Shown here: positions 11,299 through 18,896 of the stretch, piece after piece
Layout: each line of letters starts with the position of its first letter
Numbering within the stretch: position 1 is the first letter of the stretch
DNA from: a virus
IMG/VR virus record: IMGVR_UViG_3300047566_000267
Coordinates: 1 to 64,000 of that record
Direction: 5' to 3' (one strand)
Length of the DNA stretch: 64,000 bases
Position numbers and translations under genes: made by a program
Notes under the pieces: model-generated
Seen by the model: only the letters and a program-made list of their open reading frames with translations
What the model was told of the DNA's origin: nothing
The model's database searches: none

Positions 11299-12006
11299 AT
11301 TAATGTTATAGGAAGCCAGCAGGTGGGAGATTTCTTTGGGTAGGTGGTAGTAATGCTTTCTATTATACCTGGTTAGGGGGATGTTGTGCTGTTGGCAGAA
11401 TTCATTTTTGAGGGTGTCCCTTCTTCTTTGCTCATCTGTACTATGGGAGGCCCGACCATCATACTCAATCAGATGAATGCCTTTGGGAGTTATTAGTAGG
11501 AAGTCATACCTGGCATATCCCTTACCATCTATACGTAACCCCTCAAATGCAACCTCCCTGTACCAGTCTACTCTATACCTGTCTAGTTCAACAGCTATAA
11601 TTTTTTCAGCCTCACTGATCTGCTCCTGAGCCTTTTTTACAACAAACCAGTCTATGGGATTTTTTGGTTTGGCAGGTCTTCTGGCTTTGGCTGGCTTATT
11701 ACCCCCGGCAGCCGGCTTTAAGGAAGTGGCCCTGGTAATTTCCCTGGCTACCCTCTCCGGCATAAATGGATTATTTTTCTTACCCCTGGTATTCAATACA
11801 CCTGCCGGTACAGAACCTTGTGGCTTTGTAATAAGAGCAGTAGAAGCTGGGGAAGAAGGGAAAGGTGGGATAGAAGGAGGTGAAGATGGTACAGAACCTG
11901 ATCTGTAAGCACTGGCCTTTGACACATACTTGCTGTTGTCATCACAGGTGCCCAGCTTGTAAAGAATAAATAAACAGATCAGTAATGCTATTATGTATAA
12001 AGCCAT
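11284..12006 (-). CDS. membrane-anchored restriction-endonuclease-like protein
   Basis: A 240-residue protein in three parts: an N-terminal membrane helix (about residues 2-18, ALYIIALLICLFILYKL); a Ser/Pro-rich and then basic linker (about 35-115, with SSPPSIPPFPSSP and KPAKARRPAKPKNP); and a C-terminal nuclease-like domain (about 125-235). The domain shows SEAEKIIAVELDRY, a YDFLL strand and IEYDG followed by a conserved RRRDTLKNEFCQQHNIPLTRYN helix, as in VSR/DUF559/DUF2726-like PD-(D/E)XK proteins. It is unusual for such a nuclease to be tethered to the membrane; it could act on DNA entering the cell. The gene is divergent from the late operon and its stop lies in a terminator loop. Confidence 0.65.
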   Translation of the reverse strand: MALYIIALLICLFILYKLGTCDDNSKYVSKASAYRSGSVPSSPPSIPPFPSSPASTALITKPQGSVPAGVLNTRGKKNNPFMPERVAREITRATSLKPAAGGNKPAKARRPAKPKNPIDWFVVKKAQEQISEAEKIIAVELDRYRVDWYREVAFEGLRIDGKGYARYDFLLITPKGIHLIEYDGRASHSTDEQRRRDTLKNEFCQQHNIPLTRYNRKHYYHLPKEISHLLASYNINKKTR

Positions 12007-12028
12007 AAAAATATTTTTTACAAAAGTA

Positions 12029-12057
12029 TTGCTTTTTCAAAAATAGTTATACCTTTA
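12029..12057 (+). promoter_or_regulatory. promoter of the plus-strand operon
   Basis: TTG at 12029-12031, 18 bases, then TACCTTTA (12050-12057) fits the Bacteroidetes housekeeping promoter (TTG, 19-21, TAnnTTTG) with one mismatch. It lies 51 bases before the first plus-strand ATG, in the divergent gap. Confidence 0.6.
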
Positions 12058-12108
12058 CACAAGAGATGTTTTTTACACATTAAAAGTTCATACACAAAAT
12101 AAGTTTAT

Positions 12109-12528
12109 ATGGAAGGCAAAAAATTAAAAAAACCAGAATCAGTTAAGGAACAGTTTAACCAGGGACCTACTGGACAGGAGCAGCAGAAACAACCTATGAC
12201 AAAAGAGGAGACTATACAGTACTATAATGAGAATCTCCCTTTTATGAAGTTGCAGAATGAGTATGAGCAGTTAGCTTTTGCTTTTCAGGAACGTAAGGTA
12301 GCTGCACTGGAGCTGCAGGTAAGGGAGTTGGAAGCTATCAGTTATTTGAGTGAGTGGAAAGCCGGCCAGGATGCTGCTAATGAAAGAAAAAAGCAAGAAG
12401 AAAAAATGAAAGCTGAGTGGGATGCTATGACACCTGAGCAACAGGATGAATTTAGGAAGCAGGCCCAGGCTAACCTGGAAGAAATGGAGAAGATGGCTTC
12501 ACAGGAGTATAAACAAAACAAAGATTAA
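12109..12528 (+). CDS. hypothetical charged coiled-coil protein, 139 aa
   Basis: A 139-residue Gln/Glu/Lys-rich protein, first gene of the plus-strand operon. The N-terminus is disordered-looking (PESVKEQFNQGPTGQEQQKQ). Residues 45-135 are helical with coiled-coil character (ERKVAALELQVRELEAISYL, then RKKQEEKMKAEWDAMTPEQQ). No signal or membrane segment, no family recognised. Two bases separate it from the next gene. Confidence 0.65.
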   Translation: MEGKKLKKPESVKEQFNQGPTGQEQQKQPMTKEETIQYYNENLPFMKLQNEYEQLAFAFQERKVAALELQVRELEAISYLSEWKAGQDAANERKKQEEKMKAEWDAMTPEQQDEFRKQAQANLEEMEKMASQEYKQNKD

Positions 12529-12530
12529 TT

Positions 12531-12773
12531 ATGATAATGGAATTACTTGGGTATGAGTACAAGGCTATTGAGGAAAAAGGCTATACCATATATGATGAGA
12601 TAGGCCGTATGCAAAATGGTGATGGTACATGGTCTAAGGTGCAAAAGCAGGAGGAAGGATTTGTAGTTACCGGCACCAGGTATGAGGAAGGAAGCACCGA
12701 GAAGAAAGAGTACAGAGAAGTTTACAGCAATATTGAAAACTTCAAAACTGGCAGTGCAGCAAGTAAAAGTTAA
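12531..12773 (+). CDS. hypothetical protein, 80 aa
   Basis: An 80-residue small protein, MIMELLGYEYKAIEEKG at the start, predicted mostly beta strand, ending NFKTGSAASKS. No domain recognised. It lies in the tight leader of the plus operon, between the coiled-coil gene (2-base gap) and the winged-helix-like gene. The second Met (12537) is an equally good start. Confidence 0.6.
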   Translation: MIMELLGYEYKAIEEKGYTIYDEIGRMQNGDGTWSKVQKQEEGFVVTGTRYEEGSTEKKEYREVYSNIENFKTGSAASKS

Positions 12774-12791
12774 CAAACACAGGAACCAACA

Positions 12792-13187
12792 ATGGCTGAA
12801 GTAGAAGTAGTAAAATGGAATAAAGTCATGACTATGACAAAACCTGACATTATTAGGTTTCAGCTCATAGTGCATTGTCATTTCCAGAAATTACATATAA
12901 GCTCTGCTGATCTTGATTGCCTCACTTTATTGGGACAGAAGGGGTCAGCAGATCTTACAGCCTTCTGTGAATTGCTTACAGAAGAGGATGTTTTTAAGAG
13001 TGTGCAGAGTAGCAGGAATGCTATTACAAGACTGCAAGATAAAAGACTTGTACTGAAAGAAGGGAGGAATAAAAAGAAGATTCTGCTTCACCCGGATATT
13101 AAAGTGCAGAGAGCAGGGAATATACTTGTTGACATTAAATGTTTTAGTCCTCAGAAAGAACTAAGCAAACAATTAGTAACAGCCTGA
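12792..13187 (+). CDS. winged-helix-like DNA-binding protein, 131 aa
   Basis: Residues about 35-105 read as a winged helix: helices SADLDCLTLLGQKG and LTAFCELLTEEDVF, a recognition-like helix VQSSRNAITRLQDKRLV, then a basic wing (KEGRNKKKILLHP). The Ser-Arg-Asn-Ala-Ile-Thr-Arg-Leu segment resembles MarR/replication-type helices. It probably binds DNA and may regulate this operon. Located one base before the IHF-like gene. The fold call is by pattern and moderately secure. Confidence 0.5.
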   Translation: MAEVEVVKWNKVMTMTKPDIIRFQLIVHCHFQKLHISSADLDCLTLLGQKGSADLTAFCELLTEEDVFKSVQSSRNAITRLQDKRLVLKEGRNKKKILLHPDIKVQRAGNILVDIKCFSPQKELSKQLVTA

Positions 13188-13188
13188 T

Positions 13189-13581
13189 ATGATACCAGCA
13201 AAGGCAAAAGATCTTATACCTGAGGTAGCCCAGCAGATAGGCATACCTGAAGAACATCTTCAGAGTATGGTGTCTTTTTACTTTAAAGAGGTAAAGCAGG
13301 TACTGGTAAATCTGGATCACCTGCATGTAAGAATTAAAGGCTTTGGTACAATGAACATGAGGGGGTGGGATTTAGAAGATAATATTAAAAATGCAGATAG
13401 GCAACTTACTGTATTTACTAGCCCTATAGCAAGGGGAAATATTACGGCTCACAAAGAGGTTATGGAGAGAGCTAAAGTAAAATGGGATGATGAGATGAGG
13501 AGAAAGAAAGAGGCAGGTATTCTTAAAAAACAATTTTACGACAATAAAACAAAGGAGCAACAAAATGACACTCAAGGATAA
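13189..13581 (+). CDS. IHF/HU-like DNA-bending protein, 130 aa
   Basis: The protein begins MIPAKAKDLIPEVAQQIGIP and contains the HU/IHF core LVNLDHLHVRIKGFGTMNMR at about residues 38-58, corresponding to the L.NGe.V.I.GFGtF..R of the family. A basic region follows the arm, and the C-terminus is Lys/Gln/Asn rich. IHF-subunit-like genes just ahead of the packaging block are a known feature of crAss-like phages. It probably bends DNA during packaging, replication or transcription. It overlaps the next gene by 17 bases. Confidence 0.75.
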   Translation: MIPAKAKDLIPEVAQQIGIPEEHLQSMVSFYFKEVKQVLVNLDHLHVRIKGFGTMNMRGWDLEDNIKNADRQLTVFTSPIARGNITAHKEVMERAKVKWDDEMRRKKEAGILKKQFYDNKTKEQQNDTQG

Positions 13582-13942
13582 AATAAAAGCAGCTTGGGAG
13601 AACCGGGGAACTATTGCAGAGGGCTTTTATAATGCTTATGTATCTGCAGGTAAAGAAGTAAAAGAGGAGGCTATAAAAAGATTGGAGATATGCCGGTCTA
13701 ACCAGTGTGGATTACATAATCCAAAGGGGGTTAACAATGATGATTTTAAAGCAGTGTTTCCAGGTAAGGAAAGTTGTGGGGGTTGTGGCTGTGATCTGTA
13801 TGCTAAGTGTCATGCTATGAGTGCACATTGTTACCTTAAAGACATTGGTAAACCAGCCCTTTGGGAGGCTGTAATGACACAGGAACAAGAGATAGAAATA
13901 AACAAGGTAGCTTACCAAAAACAATTTGAGAACAGAAAATAA
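13565..13942 (+). CDS. Cys-rich metal-binding protein, 125 aa
   Basis: Eight cysteines lie in CRSNQC (about 42-47) and CGGCGCDLYAKCHAMSAHC (about 73-91), matching the pattern of small Cys-rich proteins (DUF6171-like: CrxC..C, CGxCGCxLxxKxxxxxxxC) found in crAss-like and other phages. The array probably binds zinc. The rest is helical (TLKDKIKAAWENRGTIAEGF; ALWEAVMTQEQEIEINK). It overlaps the IHF-like gene by 17 bases, so a partnership is possible. No enzymatic function known. Confidence 0.65.
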   Translation: MTLKDKIKAAWENRGTIAEGFYNAYVSAGKEVKEEAIKRLEICRSNQCGLHNPKGVNNDDFKAVFPGKESCGGCGCDLYAKCHAMSAHCYLKDIGKPALWEAVMTQEQEIEINKVAYQKQFENRK

Positions 13943-13948
13943 ACAGTT

Positions 13949-14347
13949 ATGAATAACATAGTAATACCAATGAATTTTGACACTGAGAAGAAGAAGCCTA
14001 CTTATGATGAGATGGCAAAAATTGAGTGTCCTTATGTGGCCTTGGGCAACCGGGTAATAGTTGTGCATATAGACAAAGAAGATAGTAAGAAGAAAAAGTC
14101 AGGGCTGTTTATTCCAGAACATGTACAGAAGAGTATGGATGCTGCTGAGAACTTTATTGTGCCAGGTATAGTAATGGCTATTGGTAAAGACTCCGGTGCT
14201 TCTTCCTCCGACTTTGACATCTCACCTGATTTAGAAGTAAATGACATTGTGTATACTTATCCGGGAGGGTTTGAAGCAAAACAAACAGTAGGTGAAGTAA
14301 CGTATCTTATTTTTGCAAAGAGGGATATCCTCATGAAATTAAAATAA
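13949..14347 (+). CDS. GroES-like co-chaperonin, 132 aa
   Basis: After an extension of about 30 residues, the sequence ALGNRVIVVHIDKEDSKKKK, with SGLFIPE following, is the GroES signature (vkPLgDRVlVk...e..tksGiilP). The later VPGIVMAIG and DIVYTYPGGFEAK segments match the remaining GroES strands, including the loop that takes the role of DYlimrEsDilA (here VTYLIFAKRDILMKL). At 132 residues it is longer than the typical 95-residue GroES, as in phage gp31-type cochaperonins. It would cap host GroEL to fold large virion proteins. Stop and next start overlap by one base. Confidence 0.7.
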   Translation: MNNIVIPMNFDTEKKKPTYDEMAKIECPYVALGNRVIVVHIDKEDSKKKKSGLFIPEHVQKSMDAAENFIVPGIVMAIGKDSGASSSDFDISPDLEVNDIVYTYPGGFEAKQTVGEVTYLIFAKRDILMKLK

Positions 14348-14559
14348 TGGAAGACAAACTATATTGGTGGATATCTTATACATACCTAGAGAAAAAAGGT
14401 ACTGAACCAGATGCTATCCGGCATTGGGGGGAAACAGTAGTAGATATCCATCCTTTTACAGCTTCCAAAATGATGGATAAACAACTTGTAAATTACAAGA
14501 TAATATCTGAAAGAGAATATAAGCTTTTTAACCAATTAAATAAGCATAAAAATGAATGA
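14347..14559 (+). CDS. hypothetical protein, 70 aa
   Basis: A 70-residue protein beginning MEDKLYWWISYTYLEKKG, with a beta-strand start and a helical end (SEREYKLFNQLNKHKNE). No recognised family. ATG overlaps the previous TAA by one base and the stop overlaps the following start by eight bases, so it belongs to a coupled series. Function unknown. Confidence 0.65.
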   Translation: MEDKLYWWISYTYLEKKGTEPDAIRHWGETVVDIHPFTASKMMDKQLVNYKIISEREYKLFNQLNKHKNE

Positions 14560-14740
14560 ACAGGAACTAAAACTAAAATGCCTTGAGCTTGCTACCTTAG
14601 CAAACAAAACAATAACTATTGGAGCAGACAGTGTTACAGGAATGCAACTTAAAGGAACACTTGCTCTTGCACAAGAATACTACCAGTGGGTAACAAGTAA
14701 AGAACCAGTAGCACCAGTAGAACCAGTAAGCAATGATTAA
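14552..14740 (+). CDS. hypothetical protein, 62 aa
   Basis: A 62-residue protein with helices MNEQELKLKCLELATLANK and LKGTLALAQEYYQWV and a Pro/Val-rich tail (PVAPVEPVSND). No domain recognised. It overlaps both neighbours (8 bases each side), which points to translational coupling with the nuclease gene that follows. Confidence 0.6.
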   Translation: MNEQELKLKCLELATLANKTITIGADSVTGMQLKGTLALAQEYYQWVTSKEPVAPVEPVSND

Positions 14741-15554
14741 GTTCATAGAACAAGGCCACATTTACACATCAGTCACACCTGACAACATTAAGTGGTTGGG
14801 TGTGACTACTCTTGTAGGGCACCTGCATGAAAAGTTTAATGCACAGGAACAAGCTGTAAAATCTTCCTTGAAAAAACCTACAGCAAAGTACCCTAACAAA
14901 TGGTATGGAGTACCTGAGAAAGAGATACTGGAAGCCTGGAAAGCAGAGGGTAAAAGATCTGTAGAGCTAGGTAGCTGGTACCACAAACAAAGAGAGGATA
15001 ACTTGTATAATAACTCTCATGGCAATGTGGTAAAACCAGATGTAAGAGATGGTATTAAGTATGCAGGTGATCAGGTACTTTATGAAGGTATATACCCAGA
15101 ACATTTGGTATTTCTTAGATCAGATGGTATATGTGGTCAGGCAGACTATGTAGAAGTTACCAGTGATGCCAAGATAAACATCCGGGACTATAAGACTTCC
15201 AAAGAGATAAAAAAGGAAGGGTTTAAAAACTGGGAAGGCATTGTAAAAAAGATGCTTAAGCCAGTAGCTCATCTTGATGATTGTCATTTTTATCACTATG
15301 CTATTCAGCTATCTGTGTACATGTACATAATCAACCGGCATAATCCTAACCTTACTCCTGGTACACTAACTATTGAACACATAAAGTTTGAGGTAGAATC
15401 AGAAGATAAATGGGGGTATCCTATTTACAAAAAGGATGAAAATGGTGATTTTATAGTGAAAGAAATAGAAGAGATTGCATTGCCTTATCTGAAGAAAGAA
15501 GTCTACACTATTTTAACCTGGCTTAAAGATAACAAACAGAATTTTGTAAAATGA
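14733..15554 (+). CDS. PD-(D/E)XK exonuclease-like protein, 273 aa
   Basis: The motif GQADYVEV (Asp138) followed by INIRDYKTSK (Asp152, Lys154) is the D...(D/E)xK core of RecB/Cas4/phage exonuclease-type nucleases. Upstream, GSWYHKQRE (about 88-96) is the GxxxH helix that commonly precedes the core, and the Gln/Tyr helix HYAIQLSVYMYIINRH (about 190-205) is the QL.lY motif of the same superfamily. It probably degrades or processes DNA, in recombination or host genome breakdown. It overlaps the following glycosyltransferase by ATGA. Confidence 0.75.
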   Translation: MIKFIEQGHIYTSVTPDNIKWLGVTTLVGHLHEKFNAQEQAVKSSLKKPTAKYPNKWYGVPEKEILEAWKAEGKRSVELGSWYHKQREDNLYNNSHGNVVKPDVRDGIKYAGDQVLYEGIYPEHLVFLRSDGICGQADYVEVTSDAKINIRDYKTSKEIKKEGFKNWEGIVKKMLKPVAHLDDCHFYHYAIQLSVYMYIINRHNPNLTPGTLTIEHIKFEVESEDKWGYPIYKKDENGDFIVKEIEEIALPYLKKEVYTILTWLKDNKQNFVK

Positions 15555-16648
15555 AAGTACAATTTGTAGTACAGGCCCATAGTGGTATCAGTTACCATCG
15601 TCTTATAAATCCTATGGAGTTTATGACTTGGGATGAAGGTGATTATGCAGAGATGATGTGGCAGGCAAATGATGAGCACCTTGTGGATTGTGATATTTTG
15701 TATTACAATAAGTTTATGGCAACAGATGTATCTGTACTTAAGGAAATGAAGAAGATTAATAAGAACATGAAAATTGTAGTAGATGTGGATGATAGCTGGG
15801 ACATGCCGGTAAACCATCCTGTTTACGAAATATGGAAAGCCAATAACATTTCTCAGAAGGTAATAGACAACATCAAGTTTGCTGATTTGGTTATCTGTAC
15901 CACATTAAAGCTCCAGGATAAAATAAGGGAGTACAATAAGAATACAGTAGTAATACCTAATGCTTTTCCTTTTGGGCATGATGTATACCGGCCATTACCG
16001 GCAGGTAAGCCTGATGATGGTAAGACTCGGTTTATTTATGTAGCAGGCTCTACTCATGCACCTGATGTAGATTTATTGGAAGGTAAGTTCAAAAGACTGG
16101 GTGGAGATCCTTTTATAAAGAGCAAAGGAGAATTTATATTAGCTGGATATGAGAAGTCAGAGACTATGAGATACCACTCAAGGGCTGATATGGAAAAAAT
16201 GAATAACAATTATACCATGAAGCAGGTGTATGGCCCATGGGATAGGATGAAGTATGTGTTCTCCCAGACTAATGCCTACAAAATATTTCCATCTACTAAT
16301 CTGGATGAGTACATAAACTTTTATGACCAGGCAGATGTAGCTCTTGTTCCTTTGTGTAAAAATGACTGGAATAGTTATAAAAGTGAGCTTAAGATTGTTG
16401 AAGCTGGGTGTAAACAAGTGCCTGTAATATGCTCTAATGTAGAGCCCTATAGTTTGTTGAAAGGTAGGCCCGGTATTATGTGGGTAGATACTCCCGATGA
16501 CTGGGTAAAACATATCCGGTATTGTATTAAGAATCCGGAGTTTGTAAAAGATCAGGGAGCAGCTTTGGCCGAGTGGGTAAAGGAAAGCTATGACCTTTTG
16601 AAATGGAATGAATTAAGAAAACAAGTACTAAAAAGCCTGGTAAAATGA
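15551..16648 (+). CDS. GT-B glycosyltransferase-like protein, 365 aa
   Basis: The N-terminal half (MKVQFVVQAHSGISYHRLIN; DVDDSWDM) and a C-terminal Rossmann half with DQADVALVPL and KSELKIVEAGCKQVPVI place this in the GT-B fold, close to GT4-type enzymes. The E-x-x-x-x-E helix has Glu279 and Glu284, which contact the nucleotide sugar in GT4. No signal or membrane segment. It is the first of three glycosyltransferase-like genes between the nuclease and TerL, coupled by ATGA at both ends. The substrate is unknown; DNA, virion proteins or host glycans are possible. Confidence 0.75.
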   Translation: MKVQFVVQAHSGISYHRLINPMEFMTWDEGDYAEMMWQANDEHLVDCDILYYNKFMATDVSVLKEMKKINKNMKIVVDVDDSWDMPVNHPVYEIWKANNISQKVIDNIKFADLVICTTLKLQDKIREYNKNTVVIPNAFPFGHDVYRPLPAGKPDDGKTRFIYVAGSTHAPDVDLLEGKFKRLGGDPFIKSKGEFILAGYEKSETMRYHSRADMEKMNNNYTMKQVYGPWDRMKYVFSQTNAYKIFPSTNLDEYINFYDQADVALVPLCKNDWNSYKSELKIVEAGCKQVPVICSNVEPYSLLKGRPGIMWVDTPDDWVKHIRYCIKNPEFVKDQGAALAEWVKESYDLLKWNELRKQVLKSLVK

Positions 16649-16824
16649 TAGAAGAAGTGCTGCAGAGTTTTACTCCATATATTCTTAAAGGAAAAAAGTT
16701 ATATGATGAGGAGGATGTAAAGAAGATGGCCACTAAAATAATTCAAAAATGTATATCTAAAAATGATAATTTTGATGTAGACTCCGGACAAACTGTTGTT
16801 CAATACCCGGAGGCTGGCTGTTAA
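16645..16824 (+). CDS. short protein, 59 aa
   Basis: A 59-residue frame starting MIEEVLQSFTPYILKGKKLY with an ATGA overlap (16645-16648) to the preceding stop, ending VVQYPEAGC. It contains DEEDVKKMATKIIQKCI, a helix. The overlap with the previous gene and the one-base gap to the next show that it is real despite its length. No family recognised. Confidence 0.6.
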   Translation: MIEEVLQSFTPYILKGKKLYDEEDVKKMATKIIQKCISKNDNFDVDSGQTVVQYPEAGC

Positions 16825-16825
16825 A

Positions 16826-17053
16826 ATGAAAGAACGGATAGCATTCTGGTTATTAAAGTCTGCAACAAAATCACATTTAAGAGTTGCAAAGCACTTATAC
16901 TGGTTAAAGGGTACTGTGGATGAGAGTTGGGGAGACCCGGAAAAAGTGAAACATGAAAAAAAGATTCTGCATCAGAAAGCAGTGCAACGTGAAAATGCTG
17001 CCCGATGTCTGCAGAGAATAATAAATATCTACAATGCTAGTAAATCTGTTTGA
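16826..17053 (+). CDS. hypothetical basic protein, 75 aa
   Basis: Starting at the Met at 16826, one base after the stop of the 59-aa gene (a longer in-frame start at 16796 would overlap it), the protein has 75 residues: MKERIAFWLLKSATKSHLRV, then helices with HEKKILHQKAVQRENAARCL. It is basic and helical, without recognised domain. Its end overlaps the next gene by 20 bases. Confidence 0.6.
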   Translation: MKERIAFWLLKSATKSHLRVAKHLYWLKGTVDESWGDPEKVKHEKKILHQKAVQRENAARCLQRIINIYNASKSV

Positions 17054-17582
17054 AGTAGAAGACCAAAGACTTGTTCCGGGTTATGCATGCTATGGTATAC
17101 CATGGCTCAAGAGAATAATAGATCTGTACCCGGATAACTATATACAAATATACAAGTACATCTTTTACACTACTTGCCCAGATGGGACAATCAACCCTTA
17201 TGTCAATTTACCTGAGGATGAGAGAGAAGCTGTTGTCATGTCAGACCTGGCACCTATTAAATTTTCTCTTGATGATGATGTTATAGTAAATACTGTAGAC
17301 AGATGCAAAAAGCTGTATGAAACACCTGTATTAAGAACTTTTCTTGGTGCCAAGAAAATGCTGGACAAAGTAGGCCGGTTCCTAGACTCTGAAGAAATAA
17401 CTACAGGTAAAGATGGTAATGCTAGTGAGATAAGAGCTATGCTTAAGGAGCTTTCTACTTACTGGGAAAACTATAACAAGCTGGAGAATGTTCTTAAAGA
17501 AGAGCATGCTAAAGTAAAAGGAGATAGGATTATTCCTTTTCATCAGCAAGCCGGGTACAAAGAAACAAAAACTTATGACTAA
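17034..17582 (+). CDS. hypothetical protein, 182 aa
   Basis: A 182-residue soluble protein, MLVNLFEVEDQRLVPGYACY at the start. Central segments (PYVNLPEDEREAVVMSDLAP; KKMLDKVGRFLDSEEI) and a helical C-terminus (LKELSTYWENYNKLENVLKE) show no catalytic motif. It resembles conserved uncharacterised proteins encoded near TerL in crAss-like phages, but that is context rather than a match. It overlaps the preceding gene by 20 bases and the following glycosyltransferase by eight. Confidence 0.65.
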   Translation: MLVNLFEVEDQRLVPGYACYGIPWLKRIIDLYPDNYIQIYKYIFYTTCPDGTINPYVNLPEDEREAVVMSDLAPIKFSLDDDVIVNTVDRCKKLYETPVLRTFLGAKKMLDKVGRFLDSEEITTGKDGNASEIRAMLKELSTYWENYNKLENVLKEEHAKVKGDRIIPFHQQAGYKETKTYD

Positions 17583-18150
17583 CAAACCAATAGTAACCTT
17601 TGTGGTTATCTCTTACAAAGAAGAGTGGGACCCCTATATGTTTATAGGGATGTTAAAGTGCTTGAAAAATCCTAGGTGGAAAGCAATTATTTGGCATGAT
17701 GGTCCTAATGAGCAGTTGGAAAAAATAGTGAACCAGTTTGCTGATGAAAGAATAACCTACATACAGAATGAGGAAAACCAGGGCTCATGGGGTGCCCATA
17801 ACCGAGCTAAGGCTTTGGAAATGGTAGACACTGATTTTGTTATACAGACTACCATACAGGAGTATTACCTGCCTACTATTATAGATGAGATAGAGGCTAA
17901 TAGCTTGAATGATCTTATTTACTGGCCATGTATTCATCACTCTTTTAATTACGGAGTAGTAAATGCAGAGCCGGTAAGAGGACAAATGGATTGGAGCAAC
18001 TTTGCTTTAAAAACTCATATTGCAAGAAAGGTAGGAATTAACTATCCTACTTCATACATAGCAGACGGGTTGTTTATAGAAGATGTAATGAAATCTGGAT
18101 TGGTCAAAAAGAAAGTAAAGTTGAACAAAATACTAAACATAAAGAACTGA
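17575..18150 (+). CDS. GT2-like glycosyltransferase lacking a visible DxD, 191 aa
   Basis: The start IVTFVVISYKEEWDPYMFIG and the middle WHDGPNEQLEKI, ITYIQNEENQGSWGAHNRAKA follow the GT2/GT-A pattern (IVI..yn......l..l......ii.DdgS....N.G...arN.g). At the expected DxD position the sequence reads DFVIQTTIQEYYLP, so the metal-binding Asp pair is missing. At 191 residues it is short for GT2. It may be inactive, metal-independent, or work with its neighbour, a GT92-like gene starting one base later. Confidence 0.6.
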   Translation: MTNKPIVTFVVISYKEEWDPYMFIGMLKCLKNPRWKAIIWHDGPNEQLEKIVNQFADERITYIQNEENQGSWGAHNRAKALEMVDTDFVIQTTIQEYYLPTIIDEIEANSLNDLIYWPCIHHSFNYGVVNAEPVRGQMDWSNFALKTHIARKVGINYPTSYIADGLFIEDVMKSGLVKKKVKLNKILNIKN

Positions 18151-18896
18151 TGCCTGCACAAAAAAACAAGATTGCTATTTGTCTTATAGTAAAAAATGAA
18201 CCTCAAATGATCCCGGAATATGTAGACTACTACTTAAAACTGGGAGCAGACACTATCATCATATACGACAATGACTCTGATACACCTGTGGTATCTGATA
18301 ACTCAAATGTAATAGTAAACAAATGGGCAACTGTTTGGCCGGCAAATCAAATGAGGGCTTATCATGATTGTGCTCTCAGGTACAGTCAAGAATATAAGTG
18401 GATTGGTTTTTTTGATTCAGATGAATATGTGATATTGAAGAAACACAATAACCTGGTAGAGTTTTTAAATGACTATGACAGGTTCTGTGGTGTAGGTATT
18501 AACTGGGTATGCTTTGGTTCTTCAGGTATAGAGAAGCATGTGTCTCATAAAGACTATAATAGGCATTGCCGGTTTGATGATCCTATAAATACCCACATAA
18601 AATCTTTTATTAAACCAGAATACATGTACCGGTTACCAGGTGATCCTCATTTCTTGGTCCCCAATACTGCAGATACAGATGGCAATATTTTGAGAGGACC
18701 ATTTAGCCCTTTTAAAAATGATGTAGCTTATTTGAAGCATTGTATAATGAGAACACAGGAAGACTACTTGAAAAAAGTAAATAGAGGAAGAGCAGATGTA
18801 CCTGAGAAAGAAAGAAACTTTAGATCCTTGGAGAAATGGGAAGAGCACTCTAAAGTATTCAATGAGTGTAGTGATGAAACAAAAATCTGGTCATGA
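18150..18896 (+). CDS. GT92-like glycosyltransferase, 248 aa
   Basis: IAICLIVKNEPQMIPEYVDY and a later FFDSDEYVIL (DxD at Asp89/Asp91) match the GT92/DUF23-type layout (icl.vKNE..yi.EWv.yh...G.....iyDn.S... W..f.D.DEf). His and Cys residues of the later part (PFSPFKNDVAYLKHCIMRTQ) also fit this family. It should transfer a sugar from a nucleotide donor with a divalent metal. Third member of the cluster; its stop overlaps the TerL start by ATGA. Confidence 0.7.
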   Translation: MPAQKNKIAICLIVKNEPQMIPEYVDYYLKLGADTIIIYDNDSDTPVVSDNSNVIVNKWATVWPANQMRAYHDCALRYSQEYKWIGFFDSDEYVILKKHNNLVEFLNDYDRFCGVGINWVCFGSSGIEKHVSHKDYNRHCRFDDPINTHIKSFIKPEYMYRLPGDPHFLVPNTADTDGNILRGPFSPFKNDVAYLKHCIMRTQEDYLKKVNRGRADVPEKERNFRSLEKWEEHSKVFNECSDETKIWS

